A stretch of 6,677 nt of DNA from Candidatus Bathyarchaeota archaeon (lineage in GTDB: Archaea > Thermoproteota > Bathyarchaeia > TCS64): contig DAOVCM010000049.1 in assembly GCA_030670015.1 (NCBI GenBank), positions 1 through 6,677 of the forward strand, given 5' to 3'. Shown in pieces: positions 1 through 6,421 of the stretch. The notes below the pieces were generated by a model. It was not told where the DNA came from, searched no databases, and saw only the letters and a program-made list of their open reading frames with translations. Position 1 is the first letter of the stretch. Each line of letters starts with the position of its first letter. The translations under genes and the position numbers were made by a program.

Positions 1-1
1 T

Positions 2-265
2 TTGGTATCGAATTATTTTTATATCTTTGTTTTTCTACCCCTTACATTTATCGATGTCGATTTTACTCCATCCATTATTTTTAAATTAGCTCTTTTATCA
101 ACACTTATTTGGTGGTATCTTTTATCATGTGTGTTAATTTATCTTCTTAAAGAGAAGAGAAAACATCGTGTCTCCCAATCAAATCCCTCCTTCAATGAAG
201 TTCATCTCAACACAATAGATCCTTCCATCAAGGTTAATTCTCATAAACCTCTCTGTGAGGATTAA
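2..265 (+). CDS. Hypothetical two-helix membrane protein, probably 5'-truncated by the window edge
   Basis: I do not recognise this protein. The open frame is 87 codons and already open at base 2, where it reads TTG, so the true start may lie outside the window. Two hydrophobic stretches can be seen, at about residues 4-18 and 25-49, the second rich in Leu, Trp and Tyr. A basic cluster (KEKRKHR, about 50-56) follows, which by the positive-inside rule puts the polar tail of about 35 residues in the cytoplasm. The tail has no motif I can name. The stretch is clearly more AT-rich than the pump genes further right, which fits a fast-evolving or accessory gene. It points away from L15e's direction and converges with it. 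It could be the C-terminal end of a larger multi-spanning protein or a complete small one. That it is coding at all is moderately supported by the membrane pattern. Confidence 0.5.
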   Translation: MVSNYFYIFVFLPLTFIDVDFTPSIIFKLALLSTLIWWYLLSCVLIYLLKEKRKHRVSQSNPSFNEVHLNTIDPSIKVNSHKPLCED

Positions 266-316
266 CAGTATGTAGAGAATTTTTCAACATCATATCATAA
301 TAGAGCTATTTAGGGA

Positions 317-323
317 TTTTTTT
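317..323 (+). terminator. T7 run, likely archaeal terminator for the rightward ORF
   Basis: Seven consecutive T on the plus strand lie about 50 bases after the stop codon of the rightward ORF, with a shorter T5 run near 279-283. Archaeal RNA polymerase often terminates at such oligo-T tracts without a hairpin. Its position between two convergent genes fits that role. Confidence 0.45.
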
Positions 324-335
324 AAGAGTGTACAA

Positions 336-359
336 GGCCAACGTGAATATATATTGGCC
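336..359. repeat. Perfect 6-bp inverted repeat (GGCCAA/TTGGCC) between convergent genes
   Basis: GGCCAA at 336-341 and TTGGCC at 354-359 can pair around a 12-base AT-rich loop. The hairpin lies 27-50 bases after the L15e stop codon, so it would form in the 3' UTR of the L15e transcript. No T-run follows it on the minus strand, so it is not a classical intrinsic terminator. It might stabilise the 3' end or be chance, since a 6-bp stem is short. Confidence 0.3.
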
Positions 360-385
360 AATTCCCCAAAGACATCAGCCTGGGT

Positions 386-844
386 CTAATTACGGTTACC
401 GCTGACCCAGCCCACGTTCTTATCAGAGCGTATAGACGGGCTGTGAGGATCCAGCAGGATGACTTCGAACCATTTTGACTTGCCATCCTCCCAAACCCAG
501 TATGAGTTGAGAACCTCCAAGTTGGGATATTTCCGGGCGACTCGCTCCTCTGCAATGAGTTTGATACTCTTAGCAGGCGTGTACTTGCTTACGCCCATCC
601 GTTTCTGCCGCCTCCCCATCTTAGGCCTGGGCTTTCTCCTGCCGCCACGCCTTACCCTAGCCCTGACCACGATGAAGCCTTTTTTTGCCTTGTAGCCGAG
701 GCGGCGAGCGCGATCTATACGTGTTGGCTTGTCGATCCTAACAATTGTGGGTTGTCGCCGCCACCGAACGACCCTATCTCTCATCAGGTCCTTGACGTAG
801 CTTTCGTTGGGCCGCTTCCACGCCTGTCTCATGTGACTGTACAT
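386..844 (-). CDS. rpl15e: Large-subunit ribosomal protein L15e (eL15), short C-terminus
   Basis: This is structural protein eL15 of the large ribosomal subunit, found in archaea and eukaryotes and binding 23S rRNA. The family signature is plain: an N-terminal helix with MYSHMRQAWK; RIDKPTRIDRARRLGYKAK at about 36-54; a very basic VRRGGRRKPRPKMGRRQKRMG stretch at about 64-84 that contacts rRNA; AEERVARKYPNLEVLNSYWV at about 98-117; and KWFEVILLDPHSP at 124-136. At 152 residues it is about 40 shorter than euryarchaeal proteins I remember, which continue with a basic RGLTSAG-type tail. Here it stops just after the conserved aromatic (W146), and the other two frames downstream do not restore a tail. 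The ATG at 844 follows GAGG at a 9-base gap and has an in-frame stop six codons upstream, so the start is firm. In many archaea the next genes are RNase P subunits and exosome components. None is here. Confidence 0.95.
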   Translation of the reverse strand: MYSHMRQAWKRPNESYVKDLMRDRVVRWRRQPTIVRIDKPTRIDRARRLGYKAKKGFIVVRARVRRGGRRKPRPKMGRRQKRMGVSKYTPAKSIKLIAEERVARKYPNLEVLNSYWVWEDGKSKWFEVILLDPHSPSIRSDKNVGWVSGNRN

Positions 845-853
845 GTGGTTCGT

Positions 854-857
854 CCTC
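854..857 (-). promoter_or_regulatory. Shine-Dalgarno site of L15e
   Basis: GAGG on the minus strand lies 9 bases before the ATG at 844. It supports that start, as there is no other in-frame start between it and the upstream stop codon. Confidence 0.55.
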
Positions 858-892
858 GGTTATTGAAACTAGCGAAGAAAAAAGGCTTCAAC

Positions 893-901
893 CTAATAAA
901 G
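893..901 (-). promoter_or_regulatory. Candidate TATA box for L15e
   Basis: The minus strand reads CTTTATTAG here, about 50 bases before the L15e ATG. Transcription would begin near 870, giving a leader of about 25 bases that keeps the GAGG site. A second TATA-like string (TTTTTATAG, about 989-997) would give a much longer leader and overlaps the probable terminator of the pyrophosphatase gene. Confidence 0.35.
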
Positions 902-981
902 CTTGAGGACGCTCTGGATAAGATTGTACAAAAAATTAAGACAGTGAAGACCTTCCACATGGAGAAGCTCAGGATTAACTC

Positions 982-996
982 AAAAAACTATAAAAA
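982..996 (-). terminator. Oligo-T tract after the pyrophosphatase gene
   Basis: Reading the minus strand away from the pyrophosphatase stop codon, a T5 run (992-996) and then a T6 run (982-987) appear 35-50 bases downstream. Two T-runs close together are typical of archaeal factor-independent termination. This would separate the pyrophosphatase transcript from L15e. Confidence 0.5.
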
Positions 997-1030
997 GGAT
1001 TGATAATACATTGGATTCTCCTTGACTCAT

Positions 1031-3028
1031 TCAGAGGCCGATTAAGGCGTATGCAATAATGAGTGGTGCGAACAGCGAGGCAATCTGGGCCATCACGGTC
1101 ACCAAGGTGTTCAACGATGGCCCGGCGGTGTCCTTGAATGGGTCTCCCACGGTGTCCCCTATCACAGCAGCCTTATGGGTGTCCGAACCTTTTCCGCCGA
1201 AGAAACCTGACTCCACATATTTCTTCGCGTTGTCCCACAGTCCTCCGGCGTTCGACATAAGGATGGCTAGGAAGAAGCCGCTGAAAATAGCTCCGCTCAG
1301 GTATCCTGCTAGCGCTCGTATGCCTGCAACGAATCCGACAATGAGCGTTGTGCTTATTGAGAATACGATTAGGGGCATCAGCTCATGGAGGGCGCCTTTT
1401 GTCGCAATGTTCACACATGCTACGTAGTCAGGCTTCCCCGTCCCCTCCATGAGACCGGGTATCTCCCTGAACTGCCTGCGGATCTCCTCAATCATCCGAT
1501 AGGCGTTCTTCGAAACTCCCAATATGATCATAGCGGAGAAGACGATGGGGATTGCCATACCGATGAAGACCCCCATCATCACGAGGGGATTCATCAGGTC
1601 GAAGCTGATAGTCTGTCCCGTTAGCGACTTGACGATCTCTTGGTACGACGCGAGGAGCGCCAGAGAGGTCAGACCAGCCGCGCCTATGGCGAAGCCCTTT
1701 GTGATAGCCTTTGTAGTGTTCCCGGCCGCATCGATCTCATCGGTTATATTGACGACCTCCTCACCCAGATCCGACATCTCCGCGATGCCCTTGGCGTTGT
1801 CACCGATGGGTCCGTACGCGTCCCCGGCTATTATCGTCCCAGCGATAGCCAGCATTCCGACGGCACTCATTCCGACGCCATAGACGCCATACAGCGAGTA
1901 TGCAACTGCGGAGCCTATTCCAATGCCAAGCAGGGCAGGGAAGACGCTCAACAATCCATAAGAGAAACCGGTCAAGATGCTGATGGCCGCACCTGTCTGA
2001 GCTGCCTCAGCAGTCTTAACTGCTGGAGGGCGGTTGATAGATGTGAAGTAGTCAGAGGTGATGCCTATTACGATGCCCGCTATCAACCCCACAATAGTTG
2101 CGCCCCAGATCTTTATATCGTAGCCGAATAAGATGGCTGCACCAAATGTGAGCAGCCCAAAGATTATGCATGTGATGTAGGTACCTAGGTTAAGGGCTTT
2201 CCCTGGGTCTCCTCCTTTTCCTACTCTAACGACTGCGATGCCAATAATTGAGGAGAATATTCCCAGCCCAGAGAAGACCAGAGGGACAGTCTCAAGATAA
2301 ACAAGCTGGGACGCTCCGCCCAGGATCATGGCAGCCATCACAGCTGCAATGTATGAGTCAAAGAGATCGGCTCCTGAGCCAGCGCAGTCACCGACGTTAT
2401 CCCCCACGTTGTCAGCGATAACAGCAGGGTTCCTAGGATCATCCTCGGGGATGCCAAGTTCGACCTTACCGACGAGGTCCGCAGCGATGTCCGCGGTCTT
2501 TGTGAATATCCCGCCACCGGCCTTCATGAACAGGGTGAGGGTGCTTGCACCAATACTCATCCCCAGAAGCATTTCAGGATCTCTCGTTAGCCAGTAGATT
2601 ATGCTTATGCCCAATAATGCTAGGCCGACGACCATCAATCCCATCACAGCTCCACCCCTGAAAGCAATAGAGAAAGCGCTGATGAGACCGCCCTTTTTCG
2701 CTGCATTCGCGGTTCTCACATTGGCTCTAACGGCGATCTCCATACCTATTATACCTGCCAAGGCTGAGAAGAGGGTACCAAAGACATATGTTACCCCTAT
2801 CTTGACACTGAGGAATACTGAGAGGAGGACGGCTATGATAGCCACAAATACCCCCAGATACTTGTATTCAGTCTTCAGAAAGGAACGGGAGCCTTCCTGG
2901 ATAGCCCCAGCTATCTCCTTCATCCTCTCCGTTCCACTATCCTTGCTACTAACATATCTGAATAGGAACAATCCAATCATGATTGAAATTATCGATGAAA
3001 TAGGGGCGATCAGCCAAGATTCCAACAT
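1031..3028 (-). CDS. hppA: Membrane-integral proton-pumping pyrophosphatase, potassium-independent type
   Basis: The enzyme hydrolyses pyrophosphate to two phosphates and uses the energy to pump protons across the membrane. The 665 residues, hydrophobic along most of their length, match the family's roughly 16-helix plan. The catalytic parts are complete: DIAADLVGKVE at 180-190; DNVGDNVGDCAG at 206-217 with the Mg-PPi aspartates D206, D210 and D214; GNTTKAITKG at 436-445; GGLWDNAKKYVE at 595-606; and KGSDTHKAAVIGDTVGDPFKDTAGPSLN at 613-640. Lys440 with Thr443 in the GNTT motif is the known mark of potassium-independent enzymes; potassium-requiring ones have Ala there. Known members of that subclass pump protons, not sodium. 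In the sixth-helix ADLF(D)SY motif, residue 224 is Asp where many relatives have Glu. The frame opens GTG-ATG. I chose the ATG at 3028, since GGAG lies 7 bases before it; the GTG at 3031 would add one residue. It has its own TATA box. Confidence 0.96.
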   Translation of the reverse strand: MLESWLIAPISSIISIMIGLFLFRYVSSKDSGTERMKEIAGAIQEGSRSFLKTEYKYLGVFVAIIAVLLSVFLSVKIGVTYVFGTLFSALAGIIGMEIAVRANVRTANAAKKGGLISAFSIAFRGGAVMGLMVVGLALLGISIIYWLTRDPEMLLGMSIGASTLTLFMKAGGGIFTKTADIAADLVGKVELGIPEDDPRNPAVIADNVGDNVGDCAGSGADLFDSYIAAVMAAMILGGASQLVYLETVPLVFSGLGIFSSIIGIAVVRVGKGGDPGKALNLGTYITCIIFGLLTFGAAILFGYDIKIWGATIVGLIAGIVIGITSDYFTSINRPPAVKTAEAAQTGAAISILTGFSYGLLSVFPALLGIGIGSAVAYSLYGVYGVGMSAVGMLAIAGTIIAGDAYGPIGDNAKGIAEMSDLGEEVVNITDEIDAAGNTTKAITKGFAIGAAGLTSLALLASYQEIVKSLTGQTISFDLMNPLVMMGVFIGMAIPIVFSAMIILGVSKNAYRMIEEIRRQFREIPGLMEGTGKPDYVACVNIATKGALHELMPLIVFSISTTLIVGFVAGIRALAGYLSGAIFSGFFLAILMSNAGGLWDNAKKYVESGFFGGKGSDTHKAAVIGDTVGDPFKDTAGPSLNTLVTVMAQIASLFAPLIIAYALIGL

Positions 3029-3035
3029 CACAATT

Positions 3036-3039
3036 CTCC
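3036..3039 (-). promoter_or_regulatory. Shine-Dalgarno site of the pyrophosphatase gene
   Basis: GGAG on the minus strand is 7 bases before the ATG at 3028 but only 4 before the GTG at 3031, so it favours the ATG. A second GAGGAG (3041-3046) sits 12 bases from the ATG. Confidence 0.55.
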
Positions 3040-3095
3040 ACTCCTCGTTTTCTTACAGCTGGCTTTCACTGAACTACCCAGAAACCTCCTTCAAT

Positions 3096-3107
3096 AATAT
3101 ATATAAA
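3096..3107 (-). promoter_or_regulatory. TATA box of the pyrophosphatase gene
   Basis: The minus strand reads TTTATATATATT, close to the ideal archaeal TATA box, in the 97-base gap after the calcium ATPase gene. Transcription would start about 25 bases downstream, near 3075, leaving a leader of roughly 45 bases with the GGAG site. This is the strongest promoter-like string in the window and suggests the pyrophosphatase is transcribed on its own. Confidence 0.6.
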
Positions 3108-3128
3108 CATTAATGATATTGATCTCGT

Positions 3129-5864
3129 TCACTGGGCTTTCCTGTGTATTACATACCTTCTCCGAGGTATCAATTTCCCAGGCAGTATCAGGAAGGCGGT
3201 GAGAGACCCTATGACGCAGATGCCCAGCTGGAATGGGGTCAGGGGAGCTACTTTGAACATCGTGTTCAGGGCCGGGATGTAGAGAATGGCTAATTGCATC
3301 GCGAGGGAGATGATTATGGAGACGAAGAGCATCTTGTTCTCGGTCCATCCCTTCCATCCCAGGGCGAAGATATGATGGGTCTCGGACCGGCACTGATACG
3401 CGAGAAAGAACTCGAAGAATACGATAGACGTGAAGGCCACCGTCCTAGCCTGCACTTCGCTGCCAGTTGTGGCGTACGTCCACAGAAAGGGTACAAAGTC
3501 TGAGACAAAGTCGACGAGAGCGGCGAAGATGATAAACCTCCAGAACCGTTTAAGGAGGCCCTCTTTTGGGTCCCGGGGTGGATACTTCATTAAATCGGGG
3601 TCCGCGGGGTCGATACTTAGAGCTAAAGCAGGAAGCCCGTCTGTCACCAGGTTGATCCATAGGATATGGATGGGCAGGAAAGGCAGGGGGAGCCCTAAAA
3701 GGGTGACAATAGTAATTTCGATGAACTCGTCGAAGTTAGCAGCCAACATAAGCCGAAGGTACTTGGTGACGTTGTCGTAGATGTGGCGTCCTCCCTGCAC
3801 TGCCCTAACGATTGTAGCGAAGTTGTCGTCCTCTAGCACCATGTCCGAAGCCTCTTTGGTGACATCGGTGCCCTTGATACCCATAGCTACTCCGATATCT
3901 GCCGCCTTAAGGGCTGGAGCGTCGTTGACGCCATCACCTGTCATCGCTACTATATGTCCATTCCGTTTTAGAGACTGGGCTATACGCATTTTGTGTTCTG
4001 GGGAAACCCTGGCGAAAACCTTGATGTCCTCTATGACCTTGTCGAGATCGTCGTCGTCCATCTCTTCCAGTTCTGTACCTGTCATGACCGAGGTGAGGCT
4101 CGTGTCTTCCAGCATCCCTATCTGTTTTGCTATCGCGACGGCAGTGAGCCTGTGATCACCGGTCACCATCACGGTCTTTATACCCGCCTTCTTGCAGGTC
4201 TGGATGGCATGTGGCACCTCATTCCTCGGTGGGTCGATCATCCCCACGAGACCGACGAAGGTAAGGCTGGATTCGACCTCATCCATTTCTAAATCCTCAT
4301 GTCCCGAGGGAAGCTCCCTAAAGGACATCGCCAGCACCCTGAGGGCGTCAGCTGCCATTTCCCGCGTGGTAGTTAAAATCTGCTCACGGTCCACATCGGT
4401 AAGAGGCCTCTCATCTCCATTCTCGTATATATTGTTGCATCGCTCCAAGATGATCTCAGGTGCACCTTTCACATATGCCACCTTTCCGCCGTCGGGGGTG
4501 CTGTGGATAGTGCTCATCATCTTTCTTGTCGACTCGAAGGTAAACTCCCCTACTCGGGGATATCTCTCCTTCAGGTCTTCCCCCAGTCCTGCTTTCGCAC
4601 CAAGAACAGTAAGGGCTCCCTCCGTAGGGTCTCCAAAAACGACCCAGCTGTCACTGTTCTGCTGGAGATGGGAGTCGTTATTGAGATATCCAATTCTAAG
4701 CAGCAAGTCCAGATCCTTGTCAGCTAGTGGCTTGAGAGTCTTGTCTCCTACAACGAAATCCCCAGTTGGGGAGTAACCGACTCCCGTGATGTCTATTACA
4801 CGATTCCCCGAGGTGATCCGCTTGACAGTCATCTCGTTTCTTGTGAGTGTACCCGTCTTGTCAGAGCAGATGACCGTTGTGCTGCCTAAGGTCTCGACCG
4901 AGGCAAGCTTTCGGATTATAGCCTTCTGCTTGGCCATTCTTGAGACACCAAGGGCGAGGGTGATGGTGAGGACGGCAGGTAATCCCTCGGGGATTGCTGA
5001 GACAGCGAGACTTATAGAAGTCATAAACATGGTATCGAGGTCAAACTGGTGGACGAAGACACCTATTAGGAAGACCCATATACAGAGTATAACTGAGATA
5101 GCGCCTAGCTGGCGACCCATCTTCTCCATCCTCTGTTTGAGGGGCGGCTCCTCGACATCTATGGCCTGCACCATCCCGGCTATCTTTCCGAACTCAGTTC
5201 TCATCCCTGTCTCAGTTACAACTGCGACAGAACGGCCACCTGTGACGATGGTGCCCATAAAGACTACGTTCCTTCGATCGCCTATGCTGATGTCCGCTGA
5301 TAGAACTCCAAGCCGTTTTGTGACTGGTGTTGATTCGCCTGTGAGTGCAGCTTCATCAATCTGAAGGTTCGCTACCTCAACCAGCCGGGCGTCGGCGGGT
5401 ATTCTGTTCCCGGCCTCTAGGAGGATAATGTCGCCAGGGACCAGTTCCTTGGAGTTGATGGACTGTTCCCTCCCATCTCGGAGGACTAGCACCTGGGGTG
5501 AGACCATTCTCTTGAGGGCTTCAACTGCCTGCTCGGCACGGTATTCTTGGACGAAGCCGAGAATAGCGTTCATGACAACGATGAAGAGGATGACATAGGT
5601 ATCTGTGAATGGCTCACCCTTGCGAAAAGATATGTAATAAGAGACGATTGCGGACAGGATAAGTATGATTACGAGGACACTCTTAAACTGGCCTATGAAC
5701 AGCTCTAAAGGAGTGGTCTTCCGCTCTTCCTTAAGCTCGTTAGGCCCGTAGTGCTCAAGCCTCTCCTTGGCGTCCTTTTCTTCGATGCCACGCCGGTTTG
5801 TACCAAGTATTTTCAGAACCGACTCTATGTCTTCTGCATGCCATGCTTTGTTCTCCAAGGACAT
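3129..5864 (-). CDS. P2A-type (SERCA-like) calcium-transporting ATPase
   Basis: A P-type ATPase that forms a phospho-aspartate intermediate to move cations across the membrane, 911 residues, with all domains present. In order: an N-terminal cation-ATPase domain (about 5-75); TGES at 175-178 in the actuator domain; M4 with PEGLP at 292-296; the phosphorylation motif DKTGT at 335-339 (D335 is phosphorylated); GDPTEG at 411-416 and KGAP at 466-469 in the nucleotide domain; DPPRNEV at 544-550; TGDGVND at 642-648; and six C-terminal helices. Ion ligands can be aligned to rabbit SERCA1: E293 (E309), N710 (N768), E713 (E771), N738 (N796), T741 (T799), D742 (D800) and E818 in VFFEFFLAYQ (E908). All seven match, which argues for calcium and for two binding sites. 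The frame opens GTG-ATG. I chose the ATG at 5864; the GTG at 5867 would add one residue. The Shine-Dalgarno site is weak. Transport by an archaeal member still needs a direct test. Confidence 0.93.
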   Translation of the reverse strand: MSLENKAWHAEDIESVLKILGTNRRGIEEKDAKERLEHYGPNELKEERKTTPLELFIGQFKSVLVIILILSAIVSYYISFRKGEPFTDTYVILFIVVMNAILGFVQEYRAEQAVEALKRMVSPQVLVLRDGREQSINSKELVPGDIILLEAGNRIPADARLVEVANLQIDEAALTGESTPVTKRLGVLSADISIGDRRNVVFMGTIVTGGRSVAVVTETGMRTEFGKIAGMVQAIDVEEPPLKQRMEKMGRQLGAISVILCIWVFLIGVFVHQFDLDTMFMTSISLAVSAIPEGLPAVLTITLALGVSRMAKQKAIIRKLASVETLGSTTVICSDKTGTLTRNEMTVKRITSGNRVIDITGVGYSPTGDFVVGDKTLKPLADKDLDLLLRIGYLNNDSHLQQNSDSWVVFGDPTEGALTVLGAKAGLGEDLKERYPRVGEFTFESTRKMMSTIHSTPDGGKVAYVKGAPEIILERCNNIYENGDERPLTDVDREQILTTTREMAADALRVLAMSFRELPSGHEDLEMDEVESSLTFVGLVGMIDPPRNEVPHAIQTCKKAGIKTVMVTGDHRLTAVAIAKQIGMLEDTSLTSVMTGTELEEMDDDDLDKVIEDIKVFARVSPEHKMRIAQSLKRNGHIVAMTGDGVNDAPALKAADIGVAMGIKGTDVTKEASDMVLEDDNFATIVRAVQGGRHIYDNVTKYLRLMLAANFDEFIEITIVTLLGLPLPFLPIHILWINLVTDGLPALALSIDPADPDLMKYPPRDPKEGLLKRFWRFIIFAALVDFVSDFVPFLWTYATTGSEVQARTVAFTSIVFFEFFLAYQCRSETHHIFALGWKGWTENKMLFVSIIISLAMQLAILYIPALNTMFKVAPLTPFQLGICVIGSLTAFLILPGKLIPRRRYVIHRKAQ

Positions 5865-5925
5865 CACCGAACCATTTTATAAAACCCAAACGGGTGCCTT
5901 ATAGTTCCAGAACAAAGGCTCTTTA

Positions 5926-5934
5926 TAATTTAAA
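5926..5934 (-). promoter_or_regulatory. Candidate TATA box for the calcium ATPase gene
   Basis: The minus strand reads TTTAAATTA, preceded by a purine-rich GAAAGAAGA that resembles a TFB recognition element. Transcription would begin near 5904, giving a leader of about 40 bases. A weaker ACTATAAGG string near 5898-5906 would give an almost leaderless message, which could explain the poor Shine-Dalgarno site. Confidence 0.4.
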
Positions 5935-6058
5935 TCTTCTTTCCTCTCATTTCGTATCAGAAAAGTGATCATTGGCGTCATACAACGTTTTAAAATCCAA
6001 ATCTACTTCTATCGGAGAAGGACTTAAAGGGGGTGACCTTCAGGTTTTACAGAGCTTC

Positions 6059-6397
6059 CTATGTGTACGCAGCCACCGTTTCCTTTTCGAGTCTCCTTCT
6101 CCTTTCTTCCAAGAGACGCTTCTTCAAGTCCCGGTACGTACAGTAGTCTATGACCATGCAGGACCCGAATAGGATTGCCGCGGAAAGAGCAAAGGCCAGG
6201 ACTAGATAATACCAGACCATGGCTTCCTCATTTTTCAGGTAGCAGATTGGGTTTATAATAATTGCGATAAGTATCCTTGACCAAGCTATGAACTCAAAGA
6301 GAAATTTTTTCATTAGGGGATGATTATACCCTGTTTCACCCAACCGCTTTTTAGGTATGATAGGTTCCAGTCTTTGTACCAAGCGCTGAAGAACCAT
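6059..6397 (-). CDS. Small two-helix membrane protein of unknown function
   Basis: I do not recognise this 112-residue protein. It has a basic, polar N-terminus (about 1-30), a first hydrophobic segment at about 33-53 and a second at about 60-83, then a strongly charged tail from about 88 to 106 (RDLKKRLLEERRRRLEKE) that should form a helix, perhaps a coiled coil. Basic residues at both ends and a short polar turn (KNEEA) between the segments suggest a hairpin with both ends in the cytoplasm. The arginine-rich tail could touch nucleic acid or acidic lipids, but nothing shows which. The ATG at 6397 has no clear Shine-Dalgarno site; a later ATG (residue 29, just before the first helix) is possible. 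It begins 24 bases after the stop codon of the PIN gene on the same strand with no promoter between, so the two are probably co-transcribed. Confidence 0.7.
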   Translation of the reverse strand: MVLQRLVQRLEPIIPKKRLGETGYNHPLMKKFLFEFIAWSRILIAIIINPICYLKNEEAMVWYYLVLAFALSAAILFGSCMVIDYCTYRDLKKRLLEERRRRLEKETVAAYT

Positions 6398-6421
6398 AAC
6401 TCAGTTTTAAGAGGTGAATAA

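Larger units (their letters stand above)
845..1003 (+). pseudogene. Possible 3' remnant of an unidentified rightward gene
   Basis: The plus strand from about 845 to the TGA at 1001-1003 encodes 52 codons that look protein-like: a run of RPRLLKLAKKKGFNLIKLED, then a mostly helical Lys-rich end. The codons are varied and mostly purine-first, not a simple repeat. The frame stays open leftward to 752, but there it only mirrors L15e and reads as antisense. I see no Shine-Dalgarno site before the possible GTG (845) or TTG (863) starts. The best reading is the C-terminal end of a gene whose front was lost when this junction formed. The KKKGFxxIxLEDAL pattern faintly recalls the last strand and helix of polysaccharide-deacetylase-type barrels, but that is an impression only. 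It converges with the pyrophosphatase gene, and L15e's promoter must lie within it. A chance open frame is not excluded. Confidence 0.35.

Noticed and set aside
386..555. Idea that L15e is frameshifted near its end
   Set aside because: The alternative frame that continues past the stop codon gives no L15e-like tail, so the short end looks genuine unless more than one base error is assumed.
3083..3090. Perfect AAGGAGGT on the minus strand upstream of the pyrophosphatase gene
   Set aside because: It lies between the TATA box and the expected transcription start, so it is probably not in the message, and no start codon follows at a suitable distance.
3091..3393. Minus-strand 100-codon frame over the 3' end of the calcium ATPase gene
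   Set aside because: It overlaps the real ATPase C-terminus in another frame and has low-complexity Pro/His/Asp content with no motif.
1059..5364. Many long rightward open frames across the two pump genes
   Set aside because: They are antisense to proteins with complete family motifs. Their translations are rich in Ser, Pro and Thr with no recognisable domains, as expected for mirror frames of GC-richer coding DNA.
5871..5885. Near-palindromic CCATTTTATAAAACC as promoter or operator
   Set aside because: As a minus-strand TATA box it would start transcription inside the ATPase coding region, and nothing on the plus strand needs a promoter there. An operator role has no further support.
5972..6172. 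Rightward 66-codon frame from a TTG in the gap before the small membrane protein
   Set aside because: No ribosome-binding site, and its second half only mirrors the opposite-strand gene.
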